In this document: positions 28,401-35,271 of the stretch, piece after piece
Position numbering within the stretch: the first letter of the stretch is position 1
Layout of the letters: each line of letters opens with the position of its first letter
From: Phycisphaerae bacterium
GTDB taxonomy: Bacteria; Planctomycetota; Phycisphaerae; Phycisphaerales; UBA1924
Assembly (NCBI GenBank): GCA_030429485.1
Contig: JAUIFD010000006.1
Span: 1 to 47,819 of the forward strand
Direction: 5' to 3'
Length of the DNA stretch: 47,819 bases
The notes under the pieces: generated by a model
Database searches by the model: none
The model's input: only the letters and a program-made list of their open reading frames with translations
What the model was told of the DNA's origin: nothing
Made by a program: the position numbers and the translations under genes

Positions 28401-29392
28401 TCGGCGTGGATCACCGAATCCGACGACACGAGCGTCGCGCGGCTGTTATGAAGGGTCGGATCGCGCCCCTGGAAGCCGCCACCGATCGCGACCGCGCCGC
28501 CCCCGGCCGAGCCCGACGCATCGATCCGCGCGCCATCCACGACGACCATGTCCCCCGTGATGCCGACCGTGCCGCCGACGCCGCCCGGCGCGCCGTTGGC
28601 GACATCGATGTTGCCCCGCACGTCGACCCGCTCGCCATGCACGCGCACGTGCTCGGCCCGGATCTTCGCGGTGTCGTGGATCGCCACCGAGTACAAGTCG
28701 CCCGACGCGATGCCGCGCGACTGCGCGCCCTCCGAAAGACGGTCGGCCGACACGCGCGCATAGATGTGCCCGCCACGCCGACCGATCAACGCCTCATCGC
28801 CGGCGAGCATCGTGACCACGCCGCCCTCGGCCTCGATCGAGCCCAGGTTCGCGACACGCCGACCAAGGAAGTGCACCTCGTCCGCCGCGCGAATCGAGCC
28901 CTCGTTGACCACGTCGCCCTGGAGGTCGGTGAAGCGGTCGTGACCCTTCAGGAAGTCGGTGTCCGAGATCGACCCCGCAGCCGCGTAGATCGAACCGACA
29001 TTCACCAGCGCGCCCGCGCCGAAGTACACGCCCGCGGGGTTGGTGATGTAGACCTTGCCGTTCGAGGTCAGCGTGCCGTCGATGCGCGAGGGGTCGCCGC
29101 CGGTCACGCGGTTGAGCACGCGCGACTGCGCGTTGGGCTGCACGAAGCGGACCGTCTCGCCCGCGGGGACGTTGAACTGGTGATACTGGATGATCGTCTT
29201 GTCCGACGCGGTGATCGTCGTCACCCCGCCCTGACGCTGGAACGTCGCCGATCCGTGCGTGACCTGCTCGCCCTCCGGGCCCGCGTGCGCGAGCGACGCC
29301 GCCAGCAACGACACCAGCGGGCTGATCATCAGCCCACTGCGACCGATCACGGGCGACACGGAACGGCGGGACCGCCTGGAGCTCTTGGGCAT
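19430..29392 (-). CDS. Giant two-partner secretion exoprotein TpsA (filamentous haemagglutinin-type)
   Basis: The ATG at 29392 is chosen because GAGGTGA lies just upstream; a start ten codons earlier is possible. The product is about 3,320 residues. A basic extended signal sequence (RRSRRSVSPVIGRSGLMISP, then SLLAASLAHA) leads into the TPS domain. That domain carries FQRQGGVTTITASDKTIIQY, SRVLNRVTGGDPSRIDGTL and NPAGVYFGAGALVNVGSIYA (NPAG in place of the usual NPNG). The rest is a long right-handed beta-helix-like run of Gly/Asp/Thr-rich repeats. The last about 205 residues are different: helical and charged, with many Arg/Glu and DWYANDFQKMPGEL. There are only two Cys (codons at 23063-23065 and 22994-22996) and very few Lys. 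Its transporter lies directly upstream. It is likely a surface adhesin or fibre; the target is unknown. Confidence 0.92.
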   Translation of the reverse strand: MPKSSRRSRRSVSPVIGRSGLMISPLVSLLAASLAHAGPEGEQVTHGSATFQRQGGVTTITASDKTIIQYHQFNVPAGETVRFVQPNAQSRVLNRVTGGDPSRIDGTLTSNGKVYITNPAGVYFGAGALVNVGSIYAAAGSISDTDFLKGHDRFTDLQGDVVNEGSIRAADEVHFLGRRVANLGSIEAEGGVVTMLAGDEALIGRRGGHIYARVSADRLSEGAQSRGIASGDLYSVAIHDTAKIRAEHVRVHGERVDVRGNIDVANGAPGGVGGTVGITGDMVVVDGARIDASGSAGGGAVAIGGGFQGRDPTLHNSRATLVSSDSVIHADATERGDGGTVVVWSDGRTIFGGDISVRGADQGGDGGLVEVSGKENLLYRGHTDATAENGKTGTLLLDPTDIRIVQDGADAIDLTDVDQFTDPDQDTDSDLVFNEIDRDLIESSTSDVVLQASHNIELGSPGDDVNLVMDNAGVGLTLQAGNSISLYGRISTKGGAVTLSANDPASGAPTGTGHIQVFNLIDTSGDGLSAPINMTLNGGSGEVLLSGSLVTLNAPLTVLGDVRIRTEENPVALRTDAGAGDILIDGAIRADIPFPGLLRVFSGTGDVTIGDGTNAIVGMASTVMSVDGTLRLRGNVSSDILEMGSVRGLVVADAPLVTLTTVGGEPDPGPTPLTLSNALGLEAATGTETIRLISTNGIDLGHVGQSGPLSEPALFSMQSSELSTLHGNITATNINLVPHSGPMRLAGDVVLTDRDAGFDLSAPGTIGGPGALTIESVGDVILRRVGLGSQGTVEALTVHTPGVLHLRDDVRTNGGDIDFSGITEVVVEQSLRLDTDRAGGSDAAGDLLFAPGAMVHADGASVDPVELRVNLQADGGGAGGLLVEPDGFFRGFTSTQLRVGTMVLEHDAPVDGDLLISGRLLVGADSTIDTNPSPLGSGDPRGLGPGGALDLGAASISATGGNFALALDASSTDDAAGDVALGGVFRGTEQYLSGLTIDAGSPVAAGALTSQNISIDGPFKVLAAHTYDIDSSITINTNSDTAGAGSLLDLSQVTIAPGLTELALTLRAQGFGGAAGGDIVLGPISESPIRLGSLDAANTGATGGVIRVTTPGLSTRGTVRLAGDVALDSDLEIVTQGGLLDLDEARFSATTTDVDLSLRVAGSAAGDGRVHMGSAGDLANHFLQSITIDTSPASNGTVTLFGDLLLDGSASAFALVGDNPLSVRGSRRIDTDQGGFAFSGPINLGFSSIRSPSDVTGDLTLVTAAAGANGAGNVFVGGGVGNQGGAGLFLTGLTIDTRQGTPSDPGGTITLRNDVLVDGPITLRGKVNLPDVVTLDSEQGGDSNAGVIDLSEGSIGGAELILDSRAAGSFASGDVRIGDYGALFAMSQDALTLRTRGGATDGNVVLTSPNGRSVVRVGTIDTTDAGGVMRVLVDSEVVSDSGADLDLSVFNEITADAAHTLLLAADGSGDGGSLGELRLPTIGLTGTRLSSLTARGTRIVTTGNVLTAGDQTLEGEVTIDGAGIARTLNAGLGTLLLDPASGGATNAATVGDANTMTLRASQVDWLGPIVTGSFTTTPRLVLRPHADSGRIIVMGDAGGFNLSATELGLIGPGFDVLVGVEPAGANPITVGSFDIQSDLRLSTAGPAMITLAGDVTTHGTELVFDGDTRVGAPSSLATTAGGANGGLVRFNGLVTGEQRLTIDNGTSGDLIFAGTLAPDSGDGIALDIISAHDARFQRVEAASITQLAGTGTTTFNGPVLLHGESGGPAPARGYALYLDTASTVIRETVTSDGFDLAFEGPVLVGPSNGPTSATPRIVASGGDGTGSVFFRDTLNSMPETTADVGVIGGDAGVIDVLGVVGGVDPLGDFSLDAGGVNVLADVTARSFEASTDDGTLRTVVRTINDITLHGPFVLVGDSALRTTRDAGGDLFINGPTDGTFTLTLDSGAAHDIFVNGPVGSDARLGAIDVVNAHDASFRDSVRVGTFTQREGAGHTVFEGGLDTTGAFAFTGNRLTLGLDASDGDPSVIVLGGDASIHNAGLFRVADVPVTLGGGLTQTGEGPVSIGTDLHSPTVLAFESGVTLTRELGLRAPRMVFAGGLDASAFDLTICSADLVFGAPDTTTGTGTLTLRPCDPTDPIFLAFDGATPGADALDLSADDLASLADGFAQINIGWQDVGSHRITVGSALFRDPVTLYAPAAGGRTTVHDLLAGTGDSSITYQGSGDGLTLVGAITTEGRDILIDDALRAGSLDARIATGTGAGGVQITGGVDGPSEGAGGLAIDAGTGVIDLLADAGASTPLAHFDAIGSSIFTRAVTTAGDQTYTGAFTPGGDLASNSGSVIVTGPATLVHDLRVDAGGAGTVARFAGPVEGEFGFEVDNAGGEIELADVTTHGSQRYTGDTTLAGDLTTVDRGSVSIIGATTLADNLAIRTAGGTGDDDDGDVVGADDILLDGTVDGMFALALDAGDAAITVTDAMGAQSPLVSLAASANTLEFNSVSTKGGQTYVGDATLAGAYMTSEGGSILIDGPLTISGESVAFATSGEGAGSLRVTGTTDGASSLAVHLASGGAVFEGDLGGEAALHSLAITAAGAILPNVTTTGAQTYDAPLTLQGDLLAGGAIDAARAILLASDLRIQGEGVGFGSTINSAAEGPFALTLDSGSGDVIARGGIGLTAMLGDFLMERGRSFVAQSGVRATSIDIRTSGRIDGPVATGEDGDFLLDNPGVFEFGQDATFALGGDFVQAGAGRVRLGADIPNDANDIIFSAPIELTADSVMLSGDRIELHSVFNGGEGMSRLTVSAADAELFGDFGAVSSPLRSFDDGTSARLTLDGRIFSHEGIRFDAPVIVAGDSVIRVMGTNALADSLVFADTITSANGSDLVLLVNLETLGRFVPRLEFHRNIGIGGDGESMPLGSLYLNADPLALGGVSGLNGHTRIPEVASIFATDDIRVRAVNDITMGQNEKWSTVGSIDLFSQSGAITLGDLAAVTTIDVTAPRIFILARAASGIRSAQSEGAAGEALVFDDGVDYVAGESITFSAVPVVLGVGPVPTLATTSGGDTSATLSTFPTRAFGPLDDSLVAPGYDLRSSGPTNTNVSSALAGAVPREAQGDRVTQGTSISSAQREALLKLGINARDAGADVLIDAMIGRAFYNDTEADAESASARVTAQRLPTEIVNMVLDWYANDFQKMPGELEEGQTPEDAIRATLDAAIEGWDEAEHPKRFDAVALRQFIGGSPEHADAATYLEGVRTLLTQMEWLGLSEGEQRDARQVLLSFMRPRRLSLSQFTDLVMLEPAGPELSSASPSRPAEGGESAMTPAS
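21568..22450 (-). repeat. Degenerate tandem repeats inside the giant TpsA gene
   Basis: Four units of roughly 75-107 residues begin with the same pattern: VTTAGDQTYTG, VTTHGSQRYTG, VSTKGGQTYVG and VTTTGAQTYDA. Each continues with a GDL/TL segment and an LAL-DAG-type strand. Weaker copies occur elsewhere (for example LTAGDQTLEGE near 24860). The copies are diverged at the DNA level, so this is an old protein-level repeat. Confidence 0.7.
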
Positions 29393-29460
29393 GTTCTTCA
29401 CCTCGCGAACACGGATTCGCACCGCCCGCTGGACCTGATCCAGGGTAAACCACGGGGACG

Positions 29461-29476
29461 GACCCCGGGCGGGGTC
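29461..29476 (-). promoter_or_regulatory. Hairpin between tpsB and tpsA
   Basis: A perfect 6-bp stem (GACCCC / GGGGTC) with a four-base loop lies in the 120-base gap, 69 bases before the tpsA ATG. No T-run follows on the minus strand. It may set the relative expression of transporter and passenger by attenuation or mRNA processing. Confidence 0.4.
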
Positions 29477-29512
29477 ACGGAGCCTGGGCCCCGGGACTCT
29501 CCCAGTATGCCA

Positions 29513-31504
29513 TCAGAAGAGCAGTGTGAACACAAAGTGCCACCGGCTATCACCGGAGTGCACGTCCTCGGACTCGACATCATCGAGCGCAACCCCCCAG
29601 TCTACCCGAATCGAGATGTTCCGATAAAGCAGGAAGTCCACCCCGAGCCCTGCACCCCACAGGGCGTCGTTGTGTTCGAAGCTCTTCCGGTCCGAGTTGT
29701 ACGTTCGCCCCAGGTCCGTAAACGCCTTCAGCGCCAGGTCCCAGTCCGGCGAGGAGTAGACCGTCGCGGGCGACGCGTGGAACTGACGCCCCATGAAGGT
29801 CGTGGGGTTCGCGTCGGGCTCGAACGAGCGCGGGATGTGCCACCGATACTCGAGCGAAGCCGCGATCACGGAGTCGCCCGCGACCGCCGACTCCGGGTAC
29901 CCGCGCACCGTGTAGAGACCGCCGAGCACCTGCTCCTCGTTGGGGATCAGGCGGTTGTCCATCGCCCACTGCCCGCGAAGCGACCAGGCGATCTCGTGCG
30001 CCAACGTCGAGCTCTTCCAGCTCGTCGGGTCCTTCCAGTCGTCGCCAAAGAAGATCGGCTCGAGGAAGAACGACCCCCCGATCTGCCCTTCGATCCTGCT
30101 CCATCGTCCGTCGGGGTCGAGCCGCCCGAGGCGCTCCATGCCGTCCACGCTGGCGCCGGTCCAGTCGTTGTCCGAGAAGTCGAAGAACAACCCGCCGTCA
30201 ACCGACCAACGCTCGTTGCGCTTCTCGGCGCTGACACCAAAGCGCGGAATGAACAGCTCCTCGTCACCGTGCACATCAACCGCGTGGTTGCTCACCTGGA
30301 TGTGATCCCACCGCGCGCCCGCGTGCAGGTCGACGAAGAACTCGCGGCGCTGATAGATGTTGTAGATCAGCTCGCCGCCCAACTCGTACTGCTCGCCGGT
30401 GAACAGCTCCGACGCGGCGCCCACGTCCGATGCGGTGTACGACGAGTAGTTGCCGAACCCGCGAGCACGGAGCCGCTGCGAATCGCCGACCGGGAACTCG
30501 TACGACCCGATCACCGCGTGAGATTCGCTGAACCCCGCCGTGATGTACTCAAGCGAGAAGTGATCGTCGCGATTGAACAGCTGCGTGTTCTGTGCGCCGA
30601 AACGCTGCCGCCACTCGGCGGTCGACTCCGTGCCCGTGTTCGAGAGCTGCGCGTACAGAAGCCAGGGCTTGTTCTCCGCGACCAGATAGTCGAGCGTCGC
30701 CTCGTTGAGCCCATCGCCGGGCGCGAGCGCCACGTCCACACGCCGACCGGGGTGCCGATTGAGGCGCAGCACGTAGTCGTCCAGCGGATCGCGCAGGATC
30801 AGGTCTCGGCGAGGCTCCGCGTCCTCGCCCGCCTGCACCGGGCTCAGGCGCGCGATGCGCGCGTGCGCCGGGTTGTCCAGGCGGTCCTCCGGCTTGATGC
30901 GGCTGCCCGACGCGACCGTCCGCACCTTCGTCACCACGCCCACGTACACCACGAGCTTGATCGAGGTGTCTTCCTCTGCGCGCAGATCGTCGCCGGTCGA
31001 GATCTCGATCTGGTCGATGTCCGGCGCGACCAGCACGCCGAGGATCCCCAGGTCGTCGCTCAGGTGCCTGACGATGCGATCCTGCACCGCGAGGAGCCCC
31101 GACTGCGCGAGCGCCCTGGGGCCGGAACGCCCGATCGCATCGATGCGGACCAGCGAGCCCGCCTCGCCCTCGCGAGCCGCGGCGTATGTCCCGTTCCGCG
31201 CGACCAGCTCAACTTCCAGGCTCTCAAGCTCGCCCGTCGCAGGCAGGCCGGGATGCTCGGTCATGTACTCGATGCGGAGCGATGAGACGGGGTACACCAC
31301 CTCGTCCGACGCCGCGGGTGCGGGCGGCGGGGGGGGCGCGTCTTCGGTCGTCGGCGTCTGGTCATCGGGCGCCACGACCGGAGTGGGGGGCTCGATCGGC
31401 TCCATCTCCTCGATGATCGGCTGCGCTGTCGCCGCGCGCACCAACGCGCACAAGGCGATCACCAGCACCCAAGCACGACACCTTGTCACGGCCATGGACA
31501 GCAC
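29513..31504 (-). CDS. Two-partner secretion outer-membrane transporter TpsB (ShlB/FhaC/HecB family)
   Basis: This 663-residue protein starts at GTG (GGAG four bases upstream); an ATG three codons later is possible. It has a Sec signal peptide (AWVLVIALCALVRAATA) and a Pro-rich linker. A POTRA-like periplasmic region follows, with LDDYVLRLNRHPGRRVDVAL. A C-terminal 16-strand beta-barrel region includes AQNTQLFNRDDHFSLEY and the conserved VRGYPES motif of loop 6. It ends in Phe, as outer-membrane barrels do. TpsB proteins recognise the TPS domain of their partner and move it across the outer membrane. The partner follows directly. The TagF-like gene ends only 74 bases upstream without a clear terminator, so co-transcription with the TssL/TssM genes is likely. 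Confidence 0.92.
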   Translation of the reverse strand: MLSMAVTRCRAWVLVIALCALVRAATAQPIIEEMEPIEPPTPVVAPDDQTPTTEDAPPPPPAPAASDEVVYPVSSLRIEYMTEHPGLPATGELESLEVELVARNGTYAAAREGEAGSLVRIDAIGRSGPRALAQSGLLAVQDRIVRHLSDDLGILGVLVAPDIDQIEISTGDDLRAEEDTSIKLVVYVGVVTKVRTVASGSRIKPEDRLDNPAHARIARLSPVQAGEDAEPRRDLILRDPLDDYVLRLNRHPGRRVDVALAPGDGLNEATLDYLVAENKPWLLYAQLSNTGTESTAEWRQRFGAQNTQLFNRDDHFSLEYITAGFSESHAVIGSYEFPVGDSQRLRARGFGNYSSYTASDVGAASELFTGEQYELGGELIYNIYQRREFFVDLHAGARWDHIQVSNHAVDVHGDEELFIPRFGVSAEKRNERWSVDGGLFFDFSDNDWTGASVDGMERLGRLDPDGRWSRIEGQIGGSFFLEPIFFGDDWKDPTSWKSSTLAHEIAWSLRGQWAMDNRLIPNEEQVLGGLYTVRGYPESAVAGDSVIAASLEYRWHIPRSFEPDANPTTFMGRQFHASPATVYSSPDWDLALKAFTDLGRTYNSDRKSFEHNDALWGAGLGVDFLLYRNISIRVDWGVALDDVESEDVHSGDSRWHFVFTLLF

Positions 31505-31578
31505 TTGGCTCCGTGCGCCGGGTGCGAACCCCCGCTACAGGCCCCACGGTACCACCACCGGGAATACCCGGCAAACGC

Positions 31579-32556
31579 TCAGGAGGGCGTCTCGCCCCGC
31601 CGCGCCCGCTCGATCAGGTCGTTCGCCCGCGACTCGAAGTCCGATGTGATCGTGTACCCCGCGTTGGTCGTCATCGGCATCGCCTCCTCCGTCGCCCGCA
31701 GGCACCAGAGCTGGCGCGTCTCCGGACGCCCGACCAGCACGTCGATGTGCTTCTGGCGCAAGGGGATCATCAGGATCACCGGCGCCCCTTCCGCAAGCCT
31801 CCAACTCATGAACCGCGTCCACACCGAGATCGCCTCGGGAGGTGAGTCCGCGCATCGGGGCACGCGGAACCCACGCGGGCGAGCGTCCACCGTCCGCGAC
31901 CGGGTCGCGTCGCTCGCGCCCACCGGCAGGAAGCCATCCAACTCCGTCTCGATGTAATAGAGGATGCGGTAGAGCCCCTGAAAGCTCGGCCCGAGCTCCG
32001 GGCGTGCCGCGAGTTGCCCCGCCGCAGTCGTCTCGGGTTGTTGCGGAGCTTGCGGGTCGGCGCTCGCCGCCGCCGCAACGAGGCCCTCCCGCGCCTGATC
32101 GACCGCCGCCACGACCTCGTGCGCCGCGGTCGTATTCACACAGGCACCCTCGACCTGCTCAAGGCGTGGGAGCACCTCGCGCAACGCCCAATCAAGCCCG
32201 AGCCCTCGCACATGCGCGCACGCGCACAGCGGGTACGCCGTCCTGCCGCGCCCGTCCGATGACGACCAGAAACGACCGAGCAGGAGCGACCCACCCTCCG
32301 ACCACGCGAAGAGGTGCCGAAACCCCTCCGTGACCTCGTGCTCCGGGAGCGAACTCCAGGAACCCGAGTCGATGTTGCCGCCCACACCCTCGACGTAGAT
32401 CCGGCGCTTCGCCTCGATCAGCAGATCGGTGTCCAGCCCCTGATCATCGATGTGATCGTTCCAGCCCGGGTGCTTGCCGAACGCACCGAAATGCACGCTC
32501 GGGCGGGCGGGTGTCCCTTCGCCGCTCAGCCACCGAGTCAGGTGTTTGAGGATCAC
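31579..32556 (-). CDS. tagF: TagF-like type VI secretion-associated protein
   Basis: The start is set at GTG 32556 because AGGAGG lies nine bases upstream (32566-32571); an earlier in-frame GTG at 32589 has none. The 325-residue product has the TagF-domain opening (HFGAFGKHPGWNDHIDDQG, residues 22-40) and the core stretch LLGRFWSSSDGRGRTAYPLC. TagF proteins are cytoplasmic post-translational repressors of type VI secretion that act with Fha and kinase pathways. The C-terminal third (after about 190) is not one I recognise. The gene lies between tssM and the TPS transporter, which is unusual for TagF. The domain call is good; the functional transfer is an inference. Confidence 0.75.
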   Translation of the reverse strand: MILKHLTRWLSGEGTPARPSVHFGAFGKHPGWNDHIDDQGLDTDLLIEAKRRIYVEGVGGNIDSGSWSSLPEHEVTEGFRHLFAWSEGGSLLLGRFWSSSDGRGRTAYPLCACAHVRGLGLDWALREVLPRLEQVEGACVNTTAAHEVVAAVDQAREGLVAAAASADPQAPQQPETTAAGQLAARPELGPSFQGLYRILYYIETELDGFLPVGASDATRSRTVDARPRGFRVPRCADSPPEAISVWTRFMSWRLAEGAPVILMIPLRQKHIDVLVGRPETRQLWCLRATEEAMPMTTNAGYTITSDFESRANDLIERARRGETPS

Positions 32557-32565
32557 GCGGGCCAA

Positions 32566-32571
32566 CCTCCT
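32566..32571 (-). promoter_or_regulatory. Ribosome-binding site that fixes the TagF-like start
   Basis: AGGAGG on the minus strand, nine bases before GTG 32556. It is the strongest Shine-Dalgarno match in this gene run and argues against the earlier in-frame GTG. Confidence 0.75.
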
Positions 32572-32616
32572 GACGCCCCTCGCCTGCACCCGGTCATTGG
32601 GAAGCCCGGTCGGGCC

Positions 32617-35271
32617 TCAGTCATTGCTCGTCTCCCGGTCGACGCGCGTCATCACGTCGCGCATCTCCGCGGGGAATCTGTTCCACGCGGTCTGGTTCGA
32701 GATCAGCTCATTCGCCCTCGCGACCGCGTCGGCGAGCGCGCCGCCCACGTTCCCCGCCTGGATGCGCGAGACCGCGGCGTCGAACCGCTGGGGCGAGAGT
32801 CGCACGCCGGGCAGCGGCTCGATCGTCAGTTCCCGCTTCTGCTCTTCGATCCGCGTCTCCGCGGTGCCGAGTGGCGAGCCCGGAGGGTTGCCCTGCCCGA
32901 TCCAACCGTGGATCGTCTCAAGGCGCGCACTCGCGCTCCGGTACTGCTCGCCCCAGGCCGTGCGCGCCTCGGCGAACACCGCGTTGCCCTCGAGCAGCCC
33001 GCGCGCTTGCTCGCCGAGTTCATTGAGCCCGACCATCGCCGCCTCAACCTGGCGGAGCGCACTCTCGCCCGATGACCTGTCGAGCGCACGGACCACGTCG
33101 TTCTGCATGCGCTCGTAGATCGTCCGTCGTTCGCGTTCGATCTTCCCGATCAGCTGCAGCAGGTCATCGCACTTCCGCTGCGTCGCGTCGTCGGCGCCGT
33201 CGAAGTTCAGCTTCGCCACCTCGCGGCGCGCATCCGCTCCCGCCCAAAGCACGCCACGCTCCAGGCTTATCTTCCGCGCATCGGGTGTTCCCCAGATCGC
33301 GTCCCTGGCCACCGGCCCGCCCGACCCGGCGTACGCCTCCGCGATCGCCTCGGCGAGCTCCGGCGCATCGGTCTCGCGGTACCTCTCAATGCGCGACGTA
33401 TCGGCGCCCGCGCCGCTCAGCGCATGCACGGGCAGCGACGCCAGGTACTCGTGCGCCCACTGCCCCATCTGCTCATGGCTCGTCACCTTCTCAAGCGCGA
33501 TCAGCCCCTCGAGCGCAGCCTGCGCGTCGGCGTTCCACGCCAACCCCGCGATCGGCTGATCAAGCCTGATCGCCTCCCGCGCCGCGTGGATCACCGGTCG
33601 CACGACGGTCAGATCGACGTACGCCCGCGCCGCCTCCGCCCGCTTCTCGAGCAGCTCCGGATCGGCCTTCCGGACCATCTCCAGCAGTGCCGGCGGCCGC
33701 ACCGGCTCGCTGATCCCCTCGAGCAACACCCCCGGCGCCTCGGCCCGGGTCACGCGCCGCCCGCCCATGTCGACCTCGAGCCCGCCCTCATAGACAAACC
33801 CGCGCTGGCTGCCCGCCTCGTTGACGATGATCGCGCCCGCGGGCGGCTCCCCGGAGATCAGGGTCGACGCATCGCTCCAAAGCGCCGCGTGCGAGCCCAC
33901 CCGCTTCTGATAGTCAAGCGACCACCACGCGGTCAGGCCGATCAACACCACCGCGGTCAGGATCGACGCCGCGTAGACAGCCGCTCTGCGCATCGCGTGC
34001 GTGCGTTTCGCATTCGCGGAGCGTGTGACGAGTCCACGCTCGCGGAACACCTTCTCCATGAACACGTCGCGGAGGAAGTACGCTTTGTCCTTCTTGTTCC
34101 ACGCCCGTCCGCCCGGCAGGGCGTCCACGGGCACGCCGAGCGCGCTCGCGAGATCGGCGTCGAGTTCCGCGCCCTCTCGCATCGAACTCGTGAAGTAGAT
34201 GCCGCGCAGCATCGGGGGCTTGTTCGACCAATCTCCCGTAAAGACCTCGTCCAGGTATCGGCGCAGCCGCGGCGCGAGGCGCGCCACAGACTCCGGGAAC
34301 GAGTACAGCGAGTCCAGGCGGTCGATCGGGCGACCCTCCGGGTCCATCGACACCTGCGGGTCCATCATGAGCCCGAGACGCCGCCGGCGGAGGCGATCGG
34401 ACAAGGTGCGGAAGTGATCGTCGATCAGCTCGCCCCGGTACGGCGCGTCGATCGGCTCGGGGTTCGACCACCCCATGATCTGGTGCTGCAATCCCGGGTC
34501 CTTGATCGACTCGAAAAACTCGCGGAACCCGTTGATGAGGTCCGCCTTCGACACGATCACGAACACCGGGAAACGCACGTTCAGCGCACGCTGAATCTGC
34601 ACCATCTGATTCGCGATCTGCTCGGCCTTCTTGTCGATCTCCTGGTCCGAGTCCTTGATCAAACGGTCGGCCGGGATGAACAGCAGCATCCCGTTGATCG
34701 GCGCATCCTGACGGAAGCTCTTGAGCAGCTTCAGGAAGTCGGGCCACTCGCTCGACGAATCAAACATCAGACGCCCGGCGGTGTCGAGGATCACCGCGTG
34801 GAACGTGAACCACCAGTGCATGTTCACCGTGCCGCCCGTGCCCTGCAGCTTGTTCTGCAGGCCCTTGGGGAAACGCACGTCCGAGTGGCGGATCGCCTCG
34901 GTCTTGCCCGTGCCCGGCTCGCCCACCACCAGATACCACGGGAGCGAGTACACGTCCTTCCCGTGGCGCTTGAAGATCTCGATGCCCTCCATGAACTTCC
35001 GGCGCAGGTCCTCCACCTGGTGCTGCTGCGCGCCGCCCTTGTTGCTCGCCGTCAGGCGCTTGATGAACGGCACCGCTCGCGCCGCCCGCTTCCGACGGAG
35101 CAGCGCCTGCACACCGACAAGCAGGAGGCCGACGACGAGCGCGCCGCCCAGGACGATCCCCGCCGCCGCCATGAGGTCCAACACCCACAAGACGCCGATC
35201 ATCCCGCCGACAGCGATCGCGACCAGCGCGATCATCGCCCCGAGCGGAATCGAAGAGTTGCTCGCGCCCAT
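32617..35271 (-). CDS. tssM: TssM/IcmF family inner-membrane protein, short form
   Basis: This 884-residue protein has two N-terminal helices (about 10-31 and 34-58) and a cytoplasmic GTPase-like domain. That domain carries Walker A GEPGTGKT (117-124), ILDTAGRLMF (DTAG 163-166) and SKADLINGF (241-250). The IcmF hallmark PPMLRGIYFTSSMREG precedes a third helix (about 430-450). TssM spans the inner membrane and, with TssL and TssJ, builds the trans-envelope complex of type VI systems. Here only about 430 residues follow the last helix, against 700 or more in canonical TssM. Most of the periplasmic part that meets TssJ is therefore missing, and no tssJ is seen. The ATG overlaps the tssL stop (TGATG). 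Confidence 0.88.
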   Translation of the reverse strand: MGASNSSIPLGAMIALVAIAVGGMIGVLWVLDLMAAAGIVLGGALVVGLLLVGVQALLRRKRAARAVPFIKRLTASNKGGAQQHQVEDLRRKFMEGIEIFKRHGKDVYSLPWYLVVGEPGTGKTEAIRHSDVRFPKGLQNKLQGTGGTVNMHWWFTFHAVILDTAGRLMFDSSSEWPDFLKLLKSFRQDAPINGMLLFIPADRLIKDSDQEIDKKAEQIANQMVQIQRALNVRFPVFVIVSKADLINGFREFFESIKDPGLQHQIMGWSNPEPIDAPYRGELIDDHFRTLSDRLRRRRLGLMMDPQVSMDPEGRPIDRLDSLYSFPESVARLAPRLRRYLDEVFTGDWSNKPPMLRGIYFTSSMREGAELDADLASALGVPVDALPGGRAWNKKDKAYFLRDVFMEKVFRERGLVTRSANAKRTHAMRRAAVYAASILTAVVLIGLTAWWSLDYQKRVGSHAALWSDASTLISGEPPAGAIIVNEAGSQRGFVYEGGLEVDMGGRRVTRAEAPGVLLEGISEPVRPPALLEMVRKADPELLEKRAEAARAYVDLTVVRPVIHAAREAIRLDQPIAGLAWNADAQAALEGLIALEKVTSHEQMGQWAHEYLASLPVHALSGAGADTSRIERYRETDAPELAEAIAEAYAGSGGPVARDAIWGTPDARKISLERGVLWAGADARREVAKLNFDGADDATQRKCDDLLQLIGKIERERRTIYERMQNDVVRALDRSSGESALRQVEAAMVGLNELGEQARGLLEGNAVFAEARTAWGEQYRSASARLETIHGWIGQGNPPGSPLGTAETRIEEQKRELTIEPLPGVRLSPQRFDAAVSRIQAGNVGGALADAVARANELISNQTAWNRFPAEMRDVMTRVDRETSND

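Noticed and set aside
26978-31285. A 1,435-codon open frame antisense to the TpsA and TpsB genes
   Set aside because: It crosses two well-supported genes and their spacer, has Arg/Ala/His-rich composition and no recognisable motif.
31558-31571. CCGGG-AATA-CCCGG as a terminator between the TagF-like and TpsB genes
   Set aside because: Only a 5-bp stem and no T-run on the minus strand; too weak to claim a transcription stop.
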